Assembly (NCBI GenBank): GCA_964571195.1
Contig: CAZNAD010000008.1
Coordinates: 1 to 64,000, forward strand
Length of the DNA: 64,000 nucleotides
Direction of reading: 5' to 3'
DNA from: PALSA-1006 sp964571195
GTDB lineage: Bacteria; Pseudomonadota; Gammaproteobacteria; Burkholderiales; Gallionellaceae
Shown here: piece by piece, positions 1 to 7,856 of the stretch
How positions within the stretch are numbered: position 1 is the first letter of the stretch
How the letters are laid out: each line of letters starts with the position of its first letter
The notes under the pieces: generated by a model
Told to the model about the DNA's origin: nothing
The model's database searches: none
The model's input: only the letters and a program-made list of their open reading frames with translations
Program-made: the position numbers and the translations under genes

Positions 1-104
1 TGCAGCAGACTGAATCCCAGTTGCAGCAGACTGAATCCCAGTTGCAGCAGACTGAATCCCAGTTGCAACAGACTGAATCCCAGTTGCAGCAGACTGAATC
101 TAAG
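1..104 (+). repeat. 21-bp in-frame tandem repeat (heptad coiled coil)
   Basis: Five near-identical 21-bp units (the first cut by the window edge; others at 21-41, 42-62, 63-83, 84-104) encode the heptad QLQQTES. The third full unit has CAACAG for CAGCAG and the last degenerates to QTESKLH. The array starts before the window, so its full length is unknown. The 7-residue period fits an alpha-helical coiled coil. The unit is a multiple of three, so slippage would change coil length without breaking the frame. Confidence 0.93.
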
Positions 105-1877
105 TTACATCGACTTGCGCAGTGCTTGGTTGATTTACAGTCACGCAGGATGGTGCGAGTGTTAAGTCGCATTGCAAGATGGACGGAGTTACAGGAGATT
201 CAAAATGTCTTGTCTGCCCTTCGGGCGCCTAAATCGCTTGGCGTTGTTGCGGTTGATCTAACGCCCATTCTTCCCGGCGGAGCCAATGGGGGCGCGAAGA
301 TTTTTGTGCTTGAGCTACTGCGGCGCTTGGCCGCGATGCACCCTCAAACGCAGTTTGTTCTGCTTACGCATGCTGCATCACATGAAGAGTTGGCGGCATT
401 GGAGTGTTCCAATATGCGACGTCAGATGGTGGCAGGCTCACATGCAGGTAGTGCACTCCACTCGCGCTTACAGAATATTTTTGCTCGCGTGTTGCCGCAC
501 ATGCCCAATCGTTTGCGCAGTATTGTTAGTCGTATCGCTTATGCATTGAATGCGAAGTTAAAACGGGTCGGCTCAGGCGCGTTGTTGCGTGACATCAACG
601 CGGATTTGTTGTTTTGTCCGTTCACGGCCCCAGTTTATTTTGAGCCGGGTATTCCGGCCGTTTGTACGATTTATGATCTGCAATATAAGACTTATCCTGA
701 GTTCTTCTCGGCAGCGGATGTTGCTCATCGTGATCGAGTATTTTTGGATGCTTGCCGTCGCGCTACGGTATTGACAGCCATTTCGGAATATTCGCGGGGC
801 TCTGCTATTGCGCATGGAAATCTTGATCCGGCGAGTATTCGTACCATCCATCTGCGGATGGCGCAGCGAATTACTTCCGGCGCAGAACATGATTTGTCGA
901 TCTTGTCTGGTTTGGATTTGTCTCCTCAGCGTTATCTGGTCTATCCGGCTAATTTCTGGAAACATAAAAACCACGAGATGCTTTTTACTGCTTTCGGTAT
1001 GGCTTGCAGCAGTGGCTTCGGGGGCGATATTAAGCTGGTGTGCACGGGGGCGCCGGGGGAGCGACAAGAGTGGTTGAAGAGTGCCGTACAGTCCATGGGA
1101 TTGAGTGAGCGTATTCTGTTTCCGGGATATCTGTCGAATGTGGATTTGGCGACATTGATGGCTAATTGCGCAGGCATGGTATTCCCATCCTTGTATGAGG
1201 GGTTCGGCTTGCCCGTTATCGAGGCAATGGCTGCCGGTGTTCCAGTGGCCTGTAGTAATACCACCTCACTTCCCGAAGTGGCTGACCGTGCTGCAATATT
1301 ATTTGATCCGCGCATTCCGACCCAGATTGCACAAGCGATGGTCTCTCTGGTGGAAGATGCGGAATTACGCGTGAAGCTTATTCATGCGGGACGAGAGCGT
1401 GCTTCCGAGTTCATGGATACGGAGCGCATGGCAAGAGAGTATTGGGAGCTATTTCAGTATGCGTTGAATCTCAACAGGCCTTATGAGAACTTATTGACAG
1501 GTGTTTATGCGGACGGCTGGCTCGGTGGCCGCTTTTGTGTTCAAGTGGCTCCGGTTGCTCATGCCAAGACTTTGGATCTCGAATTTTCAGCGCCGGATTG
1601 GTTGCCGCAATCCGAGCTGGTTGTTCGGGCGGTTTGTACGGATGGAAAAACATCAGGGGGCGAAGTTGTAATCAAGCCGGGTAATGACGTAACTCTGTCC
1701 TTGCCAGCGGGAAAGAGTGGCGCAAGCTATGAGATTAGTATTTCGCCAACGTTTATCCCGAGTCGCGCAGGTTACGGAGATGATCAACGTGAGCTGTCTG
1801 TGATGTTGAAGCATTGCCGTATTTTCTGTTCTGACGGTAGTTATGTCGAATTGCACACCGAGGAACATTCAGTATGA
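1..1877 (+). CDS. GT4-type glycosyltransferase with N-terminal coiled coil (5' end outside window)
   Basis: The reading frame is open to the left edge, so the true start lies upstream; the TTG at 21 is only the first start-like codon. Visible order: heptad coiled coil (first ~30 residues), a GT-B glycosyltransferase (~75-480) and a C-terminal beta-rich domain (~490-618). The GT part shows the donor-site motif YEGFGLPVIE with the E-x7-E pair (E393/E401 counted from codon 21), preceded by LVYPANFWKHKN, typical of family 1/4 retaining transferases. The last domain ends in a D-x-R-x-L stretch (GYGDDQRELSVML) that recurs in later genes of this window. It overlaps the next GT2 gene by ATGA, so the two are translated together. 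It probably adds a sugar to a surface polysaccharide at the cytoplasmic membrane face; donor and acceptor cannot be told. Confidence 0.85.
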   Translation, partial: QQTESQLQQTESQLQQTESQLQQTESQLQQTESKLHRLAQCLVDLQSRRMVRVLSRIARWTELQEIQNVLSALRAPKSLGVVAVDLTPILPGGANGGAKIFVLELLRRLAAMHPQTQFVLLTHAASHEELAALECSNMRRQMVAGSHAGSALHSRLQNIFARVLPHMPNRLRSIVSRIAYALNAKLKRVGSGALLRDINADLLFCPFTAPVYFEPGIPAVCTIYDLQYKTYPEFFSAADVAHRDRVFLDACRRATVLTAISEYSRGSAIAHGNLDPASIRTIHLRMAQRITSGAEHDLSILSGLDLSPQRYLVYPANFWKHKNHEMLFTAFGMACSSGFGGDIKLVCTGAPGERQEWLKSAVQSMGLSERILFPGYLSNVDLATLMANCAGMVFPSLYEGFGLPVIEAMAAGVPVACSNTTSLPEVADRAAILFDPRIPTQIAQAMVSLVEDAELRVKLIHAGRERASEFMDTERMAREYWELFQYALNLNRPYENLLTGVYADGWLGGRFCVQVAPVAHAKTLDLEFSAPDWLPQSELVVRAVCTDGKTSGGEVVIKPGNDVTLSLPAGKSGASYEISISPTFIPSRAGYGDDQRELSVMLKHCRIFCSDGSYVELHTEEHSV

Positions 1878-2722
1878 AGATCAGTATTGTCACTCCTTCG
1901 TATAATCAGGGACAGTTTATCGAGCGCACGCTGCAAAGCGTCGCTAGTCAAAGTGTTTCTGGTGTCGAAATCGAGCATGTGGTTTTTGACGGGGGAAGTA
2001 CGGACGATACGGTCGCAGTGTTGGAGCGATTCAAGCCTACTGTGCGCTGGGTGTCCAAAAAAGACCGAGGGCAGACGGATGCCGTGAATCAGGGGATCCG
2101 AGCAACTGACGGCGAAATTATCGGTTGGCTTAACTCAGACGATATCTATTATCCCGGTGCGCTTGCTACGGTGGCGAATTTTTTTACGACCCATCCTGAG
2201 ATTGATGTGGTGTATGGTATGGCTGATCATATCGATGTCGATGACAAGGCGTTCGAGGATTACCCTACCGAGCCGTGGGATTTTCAGCGCCTGCAGCAAA
2301 CGTGTTTCATCTGTCAGCCGGCATTATTCTTCCGTCGAAAGGTGGTTGAGCAATACGGAGCCTTAGATGAATCGCTGAATTATTGTATGGACTACGCGTA
2401 TTGGTTGCGCTTGGGTAAGGCCGGGGTGCATTTTGCTTTCCTTGAGAAAAAATTGGCAGGTTCGCGGCTTTATGCCGATAACAAGACGTTAGGAGCCCGG
2501 GTGAAGGTACATCGAGAAATCAATGATATGTTTAAAGGGATGTTTGGCCGTGTTCCGGATCGTTGGTTGTCGAATTATGCTCATGCGGTGGTGGAGACGA
2601 GGCAGGGGCGTGAGGGTGCTTCGAGGCGCTTTGAGCTTGCCGTATGGGCATTACTTTCTTCGCTGCGTTGGAATCACCGTATCTCTATTGCGATGTGCAA
2701 AGAGTTAAAAAAATGGTTTTGA
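1874..2722 (+). CDS. GT2 family glycosyltransferase
   Basis: A 282-residue GT-A fold enzyme of family 2. The N-terminus (VTPSYNQGQFIERTLQS) carries the nucleotide-binding start of the family, FDGGSTDDT is the usual second motif, and NSDD (residues 87-90) supplies the metal-binding acidic pair. No membrane segment is evident, so it should be a soluble or peripheral enzyme using a nucleotide-sugar donor. Its start overlaps the stop of the preceding GT4 gene (ATGA), which argues for one operon and one glycan. The 247-residue enzyme at 48595 has the same architecture (WLNSDD followed by PGGLATL). Specificity is not predictable from sequence. Confidence 0.88.
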   Translation: MKISIVTPSYNQGQFIERTLQSVASQSVSGVEIEHVVFDGGSTDDTVAVLERFKPTVRWVSKKDRGQTDAVNQGIRATDGEIIGWLNSDDIYYPGALATVANFFTTHPEIDVVYGMADHIDVDDKAFEDYPTEPWDFQRLQQTCFICQPALFFRRKVVEQYGALDESLNYCMDYAYWLRLGKAGVHFAFLEKKLAGSRLYADNKTLGARVKVHREINDMFKGMFGRVPDRWLSNYAHAVVETRQGREGASRRFELAVWALLSSLRWNHRISIAMCKELKKWF

Positions 2723-2771
2723 TAGTGCCCATTGATAGGCATCGGAAATTTTCTTGCGTCCCGACTAGACG

Positions 2772-3377
2772 ATGGTAGAGCAATTTCTTGGTTGGATCCA
2801 GCCTATATTAATAGCCAATCCAGTGGTTGCGCCACTACTGTTCGTCGTGGTGCATATTTTTATGGCAGTCCTCTTTTTGCCGTGTTCCCCGATGACGCTG
2901 ATGGCGGGGGCTTTGTGGGGAGGATTTTATGGATTGATGATATCCATAGTTGCGGCGCTGGCATCTTCCGCGACGACTTTTTTTTTGTCTCGCAGCTTTC
3001 TGCACGGTAGAATCCAGCGTTTCTTAGTGTTGCGCTACCCCAAGGTGGCCGAGATATTGACCCAAGTAGGTGAGTATGATTGGAAGATTATCGCGGTCTC
3101 GCAGATGAACCCTCTAATGCCGTCGTCCACGCTGGGTTATGTCTTTGGGTTAAGTAAGGTCAGCTTTAAACGCTATCTGGCGTTTTCATTGCTGTTTATG
3201 TTGCCATTGCAGTTGTTATTCGTGATGACGGGACATTCGTTGGTTGGCCTGTTCGTTTCCAAGGTGCATTGGGGAGTAACAGCGGCGTTGGTTGTCCTTG
3301 TCGTCACGTTTATGTTGATGGGCAAGCGGATTTATAAAAAGATTTGTCAATTGCTTGGGGTGAAAAATGGGGCGTGA
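2772..3377 (+). CDS. VTT-domain (TVP38/TMEM64, DedA-like) membrane protein
   Basis: A 201-residue integral membrane protein with about five hydrophobic segments. The core reads MTLMAGALWGGFYGL, followed by a small-residue-rich helix and, later, SQMNPLMPSSTLGYVFGLS; this layout is typical of the VTT/SNARE-associated family, whose members (DedA, TVP38) are linked to lipid or undecaprenyl-phosphate scrambling. The start at 2772 lacks a good Shine-Dalgarno. The gene overlaps the next GT2 by 11 bases. Between a GT4/GT2 pair and a polyprenyl-phosphate-type GT2, a role in lipid-carrier handling is an attractive inference but not shown. A run of nine T lies in the coding sequence near 2978-2986. Confidence 0.75.
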   Translation: MVEQFLGWIQPILIANPVVAPLLFVVVHIFMAVLFLPCSPMTLMAGALWGGFYGLMISIVAALASSATTFFLSRSFLHGRIQRFLVLRYPKVAEILTQVGEYDWKIIAVSQMNPLMPSSTLGYVFGLSKVSFKRYLAFSLLFMLPLQLLFVMTGHSLVGLFVSKVHWGVTAALVVLVVTFMLMGKRIYKKICQLLGVKNGA

Positions 3378-4335
3378 GACTGCGAAAATTTCTGTGGTGT
3401 TATCGTTTTACAATGAGCGTTCGGTATTGCCGGAGGTATTGGAGCGGATGCGGGCGGTTTTTGCCCCATTGATTGCCAATAAGTGGGTGAGTTCCTATGA
3501 GCTGGTTTTTGTTAACGATAATTCGAATGATGAATCGGAGCAATATCTAAGATCGCAGCTGCCGTATGGGGATATCGTTCTCCTTAATATGTCGAGAAAT
3601 TTCGGTGTTTCCGAATGTGTCATGGCAGGCCTTGCCCATGCCAGCGGGGATGCGGTGGTCTATATGGATTGCGATTTACAGGATCCTCCCGAAGTAATTC
3701 CTCGGTTGATCGAGGCTTGGCGGAACGATTCGGAGGTCGAGGTGGTTTACACCACACGAACACGCCGCGACGGTGAGCACTGGCTGAAGATGCTGGTCAC
3801 AAAGATCGGCTACCGTTTTATCAATGCCATTTCGGAAATCGAATTGCAAATAGATTCAGGAGATTTCAAGCTCTTGTCCCGGCGGGCTGTCGATAGTCTG
3901 CTACAGCTGAAGGAGGACAAGCCTTACATGCGAGGGATGGTGAGTTGGATCGGTTTCAAGCAGGTCCAGATCTTTTACGAACGACTGGAGCGTTTCGACG
4001 GGCGCGAGAACACCAAGATGAATGTCTTGAGCCGTAAGGTGATTTACTATTGGTTGGATCGTGCGCTGATTTCCTTTTCCGATGCTCCGCTCAAACTGAT
4101 GCTTTTCCTTGGTTTCGGTTTGTCCATGGTTTCATTTTTCTATGTATTAGTGGTGATCGCCCAGAAAATAATGGGTTTGTCCGTACCGGGATGGGCTGCG
4201 ATCATGTCTTCCGTGCTCTTCTTGGGCGGAGTGCAGATTATGATGCTGGGCTTTATCGGCCTGTACATCGGCGCGACCTTCAAAGAGGTCAAACAGCGCC
4301 CGCGTTATATCATTAAAGACATACTCAGAAAGTAA
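3367..4335 (+). CDS. GtrB/ArnC-like polyprenyl-phosphate glycosyltransferase
   Basis: A 322-residue GT2 enzyme of the DPM1/GtrB/ArnC type. The catalytic domain shows VVLSFYNERSVLPEV at the N-terminus, VNDNSNDES, and the D-x-D motif DCDLQDPPE (D101/D103). Two C-terminal transmembrane helices (about 236-260 and 270-300) match GtrB-type enzymes, which load a sugar from a nucleotide donor onto undecaprenyl phosphate. The start overlaps the VTT gene and has a GGGG element upstream. It ends 8 bases before the aldolase-fusion gene, so the metabolic operon may share this transcript. A second gene of this type lies at 13129-14109. Confidence 0.87.
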   Translation: MGRETAKISVVLSFYNERSVLPEVLERMRAVFAPLIANKWVSSYELVFVNDNSNDESEQYLRSQLPYGDIVLLNMSRNFGVSECVMAGLAHASGDAVVYMDCDLQDPPEVIPRLIEAWRNDSEVEVVYTTRTRRDGEHWLKMLVTKIGYRFINAISEIELQIDSGDFKLLSRRAVDSLLQLKEDKPYMRGMVSWIGFKQVQIFYERLERFDGRENTKMNVLSRKVIYYWLDRALISFSDAPLKLMLFLGFGLSMVSFFYVLVVIAQKIMGLSVPGWAAIMSSVLFLGGVQIMMLGFIGLYIGATFKEVKQRPRYIIKDILRK

Positions 4336-4342
4336 GACGAAC

Positions 4343-6319
4343 ATGAATACTCTTTGGAGCGATGCTGCTGCGGCAGAATATAAAGACGAGTTGGCATTAC
4401 GTGTGTACACATCGCGTCTATTGGGGCAGGACAAGTCTCTGGTGTTGCATGGTGGCGGCAATACCTCTGTCAAACTAGGCGTAAAGAATGTCTTTGGCGA
4501 GGAGGAGCAAGTGTTGTACGTCAAGGGCAGCGGCTGGGATCTGGAGACTATCGCTGCAGCAGGTTTTGCGCCGGTGCAATTGGAGCATCTGAAAAAACTG
4601 GCGCAGTTGTCCACTTTGTCCGATCCGGAGATGGTCAATCAATTGGTGACCCATCAGACCAGCGCGGCGGCACCGGTTCCCTCGGTAGAGGCGATTCTGC
4701 ACGCCATTCTGCCTTATCCCTATGTGGATCACACCCATGCGGATGCAATTATTTCCATCACTAATACCGAGGGTGGTGAGGCACGTATACGCGAGATATA
4801 CGGTGACAAGGTCGTCGTGCTTCCCTATGTCATGCCGGGTTTTGATCTGGCCAAACTGTGCGCCAAACATTTTGCTGCCGAAGCCGGTGCCAATACCATT
4901 GGCATGGTGCTACTTAATCATGGCATCTTCTCTTTCGGTCAGAATGCAAAAGAATCCTATGAGCGCATGATTATGTTGGTGGGATTGGCCGAGGACTATC
5001 TCAAGCGCAACAAGGCATGGGATGTTGCGCCGGTAGGTGGTGTTGCCACGCACAGTATTGAGCTGGCACGCGAGCAGGCCAAATTGCGTGCGGACATCGC
5101 TAAGGCAGCGGGTTTTCCGGTCATCGTGGCGCGTCATACCGATGCCAAGAGCATGGCATTCGTGGGCCGCGCCGATGTGGTGAGCATTGCGCAACAGGGG
5201 CCTGCCACACCGGATCATGTGATCCGTACTAAACGCCTGCCCTTGCTGGGTCGTGATGTGGCGGCATATGTCGAAAGTTACAAGCAATATTTCCAGACCC
5301 ATGAGGCGCAGGCCAAAGAACGTAAGACCATGCTGGAGCCCGCGCCGCGTGTGGTGTTGGACAGCGAGTTGGGGCTGTGTACGGTAGGCAAGACGGCTCA
5401 GGATGCCGCTATCGTAGCCGACATCTACGACCATACGATGGACATCATTGCGCGTGCTACTGTTTTGGGCGGGTATCGCGCTCTGCCGGCCAAAGATATC
5501 TTCGATGTCGAATATTGGGATTTGGAGCAGGCCAAGTTGCGCAAGGGGGGCAAGCCGCTGGCATTCAGCGGTGAGGTGGCGCTGGTTACAGGAGCAGCTT
5601 CCGGCATTGGCAAAGCCTGCGTCGAATCGTTGCTGGCGCGCGGTGCGGCGGTGGTGGCGCTGGATCTGGATGCAAAAGTTGTTACGCTCAAGAGTGCTGC
5701 GAATTTTCTCGGTCTGCAGTGCGATCTGACATCGGAAGAGCATTTTAAACAGGCGTTGGAGCAAGCTGTGAGCACTTTTGGTGGCTTGGATATGCTGGTT
5801 CTGAATGCGGGCATTTTTCCCGGCGGTTGCCGTATTGAGGCGCTCAAGACGGCAGAGTGGCAAAAAGTGATGCGCATCAACTTAGATGCTAACCTGATGC
5901 TGATGCGCGAATGCCATCCGTTCCTTAAACTTGCGCCGCGTGGTGGGCGCGTGGTGGTGATCGGTTCCAAGAACGTGCCTGCGCCAGGGCCCGGCGCGGC
6001 AGCATATTCCGCATCCAAAGCAGCGCTCAACCAACTGGCGCGCGTCGCGGCATTGGAGTGGGGCAGCGATAATATCCGCATCAATTCTGTGCATCCCAAT
6101 GCAGTGTTTGATACAGGGCTGTGGACGGAAGAGGTATTGGCTGCTCGTGCTAAGCATTACGGTTTGAGTGTGAGCGAATACAAGACGAACAATGTACTCA
6201 AGACCGAGGTGACCAGTCGTGACGTGGCAGAGTTGACGGCGGAAATGTGTGGTTCTTTATTTGCCAAAACCACGGGTGCGCAAGTGCCAGTTGACGGCGG
6301 AAATGATCGCGTCATCTAA
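4343..6319 (+). CDS. Bifunctional class II aldolase / short-chain dehydrogenase
   Basis: A 658-residue fusion. Residues ~1-400 are a class II (zinc) aldolase: HGGGNTSVK near the N-terminus, the His pair in VDHTHADA (H130/H132) and NHGIFSFG further on, as in rhamnulose- and fuculose-phosphate aldolases. Residues ~410-658 are an SDR: TGAASGIG (416-423), LNAG, and YSASK (Y555/K559). Known fusions of this shape (RhaEW/YuxG type) split rhamnulose-1-phosphate to DHAP and process lactaldehyde. Here no rhamnose isomerase or kinase is near; instead mtnP, apt and mtnA follow directly. I infer that the aldolase may cleave 5-methylthioribulose-1-phosphate to DHAP and methylthioacetaldehyde, with the SDR acting on the aldehyde. 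The domain calls are firm; the substrate is a hypothesis. Confidence 0.85.
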   Translation: MNTLWSDAAAAEYKDELALRVYTSRLLGQDKSLVLHGGGNTSVKLGVKNVFGEEEQVLYVKGSGWDLETIAAAGFAPVQLEHLKKLAQLSTLSDPEMVNQLVTHQTSAAAPVPSVEAILHAILPYPYVDHTHADAIISITNTEGGEARIREIYGDKVVVLPYVMPGFDLAKLCAKHFAAEAGANTIGMVLLNHGIFSFGQNAKESYERMIMLVGLAEDYLKRNKAWDVAPVGGVATHSIELAREQAKLRADIAKAAGFPVIVARHTDAKSMAFVGRADVVSIAQQGPATPDHVIRTKRLPLLGRDVAAYVESYKQYFQTHEAQAKERKTMLEPAPRVVLDSELGLCTVGKTAQDAAIVADIYDHTMDIIARATVLGGYRALPAKDIFDVEYWDLEQAKLRKGGKPLAFSGEVALVTGAASGIGKACVESLLARGAAVVALDLDAKVVTLKSAANFLGLQCDLTSEEHFKQALEQAVSTFGGLDMLVLNAGIFPGGCRIEALKTAEWQKVMRINLDANLMLMRECHPFLKLAPRGGRVVVIGSKNVPAPGPGAAAYSASKAALNQLARVAALEWGSDNIRINSVHPNAVFDTGLWTEEVLAARAKHYGLSVSEYKTNNVLKTEVTSRDVAELTAEMCGSLFAKTTGAQVPVDGGNDRVI

Positions 6320-6384
6320 GTAATTGCCACGCCGTCGTCCAAGTATGGCGTTCCGATGTGGTGTTTTTTTGAAGGGGATGGGGA

Positions 6385-7266
6385 ATGAGTAAAAAAGATT
6401 CTATATTGGGCATCATCGGCGGCAGTGGTGTGTACGATATCGACGGCCTGATTAATAAACGCTGGGTGTCGATGGCATCGCCTTTTGGTGCGACCTCGGA
6501 CGAGTTTCTGTTTGGCGAACTGAACGGGCAGCAGCTGGTGTTTTTGCCACGCCATGCGCGCGGACATAAACTGCCGCCTTCGGCAATTAATTTTCGCGCC
6601 AACATCGATGCGATGAAACGCGCCGGTGTCACCGATATTATCTCGGTGAGCGCGGTGGGATCGTTGCGCGAACATCTGCGGCCTGGCATGTTCGTCATTG
6701 CAGATCAGTTTATAGACCGCACTTTTGCGCGCGAGAAATCTTTCTTCACTAGCGGGGTTGTGGCGCATGTCTCCATGGCACATCCGGTCTGTTCGCGACT
6801 CGGCGACCATATCGAAGTGGCGGCGAAAGAAGCCGGTATTGAAGCTTTGCGCGGCGGCACTTACCTTGTGATGGAAGGGCCGCAGTTCTCCAGTCTGGCC
6901 GAATCCGAACTTTATCGCAGCTGGGGGTGCGATGTGATCGGTATGACGAACATGCCGGAAGCCAAGCTCGCACGTGAGGCGGAGATGTGTTATGCCACAG
7001 TGGCCATGGTAACGGATTACGATTGTTGGCATCCCGATCACGACGATGTGACCGTGGATCAGATCGTTAAAGTCTTGACGACCAATGCAGAAAAGGCGCG
7101 TTCGCTGGTTAAACAGGTTGCGCCCAAGGTGATCGGTGATGCACATGGCGCGGACTGCTCCTGCCGCACAGCGCTCGAATACGCCATCATCACTTCTCCC
7201 GCTGCGCGTGATGCGGCAGTTGTGGCGCAGTTGGATGCGGTCGCCGGGCGTGTGCTGAATAAATAA
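6385..7266 (+). CDS. mtnP: S-methyl-5'-thioadenosine phosphorylase
   Basis: A 293-residue enzyme that phosphorolyses methylthioadenosine (a by-product of polyamine, ethylene or homoserine-lactone synthesis) to adenine and methylthioribose-1-phosphate. It begins LGIIGGSGVYDIDG, the phosphate-binding signature of the PNP/MTAP family, and carries MEGPQFSSLAES and GMTNMPEAKLAREAEMCYA, both highly conserved around the purine and ribose sites. Length matches the family. The ATG has a purine-rich GGGGATGGGG upstream. It sits 65 bp after the aldolase/dehydrogenase fusion and ahead of apt and mtnA, making adenine salvage and methylthioribose recycling one transcription unit. Confidence 0.95.
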   Translation: MSKKDSILGIIGGSGVYDIDGLINKRWVSMASPFGATSDEFLFGELNGQQLVFLPRHARGHKLPPSAINFRANIDAMKRAGVTDIISVSAVGSLREHLRPGMFVIADQFIDRTFAREKSFFTSGVVAHVSMAHPVCSRLGDHIEVAAKEAGIEALRGGTYLVMEGPQFSSLAESELYRSWGCDVIGMTNMPEAKLAREAEMCYATVAMVTDYDCWHPDHDDVTVDQIVKVLTTNAEKARSLVKQVAPKVIGDAHGADCSCRTALEYAIITSPAARDAAVVAQLDAVAGRVLNK

Positions 7267-7316
7267 GCTAATCATCTGTTCGCAGCTGAAAATTAATTAT
7301 CAATAATTACCATTGA

Positions 7317-7325
7317 GGGGGGGGG
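7317..7325 (+). repeat. 9-G tract overlapping the apt ribosome-binding site
   Basis: Nine consecutive G residues end three bases before the apt ATG at 7329 and form its Shine-Dalgarno region. Slipped-strand change in tract length would alter the spacing or number of possible SD registers. It may also be a place where sequencing length is unreliable. Confidence 0.85.
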
Positions 7326-7328
7326 AAT

Positions 7329-7856
7329 ATGCCTATCAAATCCAAGATTCGTACCGTGCCACATTATCCGAAGCAGGGAGTCATGTTTCGTGATATCACG
7401 ACGCTGTTGAAAGATCCTGTTGGCTTTCGTGTCACTATTAACGAGCTGGCCAAGCGTTACGAGGGGGCAAAGATAGATCGCATTGCCGGTATCGAGGCCC
7501 GAGGTTTCATTCTGGGTGCGGCACTCGCCTATCAATTGGGGCTGGGCTTTGTGCCTATCCGCAAGAAAGGCAAGTTACCCGCTGAAACAGTAGGGCAGGA
7601 CTACGCACTCGAATACGGTACTGATCGTATTGAGATGCACGTAGACGCGGTAGCCAAGGGCGAGAAACTTCTGCTGGTGGATGATCTCATTGCTACAGGT
7701 GGTACGGCTGAGGCGGCATGCAAACTCATCGAGAGTATGGGCGGCAAAGTGGCCGAATGCTGCTTTGTTATTGACCTGCCAGATCTGGGGGGGCGTGCTC
7801 GTTTGGAAAAGCTCGGACAGAAGGTCTTTGCATTGTGCGAATTCGAGGGTGATTGA
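7329..7856 (+). CDS. apt: Adenine phosphoribosyltransferase
   Basis: A 175-residue cytosolic enzyme converting adenine plus PRPP to AMP. It shows the N-terminal IRTVPHYPKQGVMFRDIT, characteristic of APRT, the IEARGFILG segment, and the PRPP-binding motif LLVDDLIATGGTA. Size is normal. Its place between mtnP and mtnA makes functional sense because MtnP releases adenine. Its stop codon overlaps the mtnA start (TGATG), implying coupled translation. The leader is unusual for a 9-G run at the ribosome-binding site. Confidence 0.95.
   Translation: MPIKSKIRTVPHYPKQGVMFRDITTLLKDPVGFRVTINELAKRYEGAKIDRIAGIEARGFILGAALAYQLGLGFVPIRKKGKLPAETVGQDYALEYGTDRIEMHVDAVAKGEKLLLVDDLIATGGTAEAACKLIESMGGKVAECCFVIDLPDLGGRARLEKLGQKVFALCEFEGD

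Noticed and set aside
1..104. CRISPR-like repeat array
   Set aside because: The units are contiguous with no spacers and encode an in-frame heptad coil.
2732..3010. 92-codon + strand frame ahead of and over the VTT gene
   Set aside because: The VTT frame has membrane helices and family motifs; this one is a shadow.
4910..5863. 317-codon open frame on the - strand inside the aldolase/dehydrogenase gene
   Set aside because: It is antisense to a well-supported gene, has low-complexity His/Arg/Gln-rich sequence and no recognisable domain.
6316..7275. 319-codon - strand frame covering mtnP
   Set aside because: mtnP has full family motifs on the + strand; the antisense frame has no domain and arises from codon bias.
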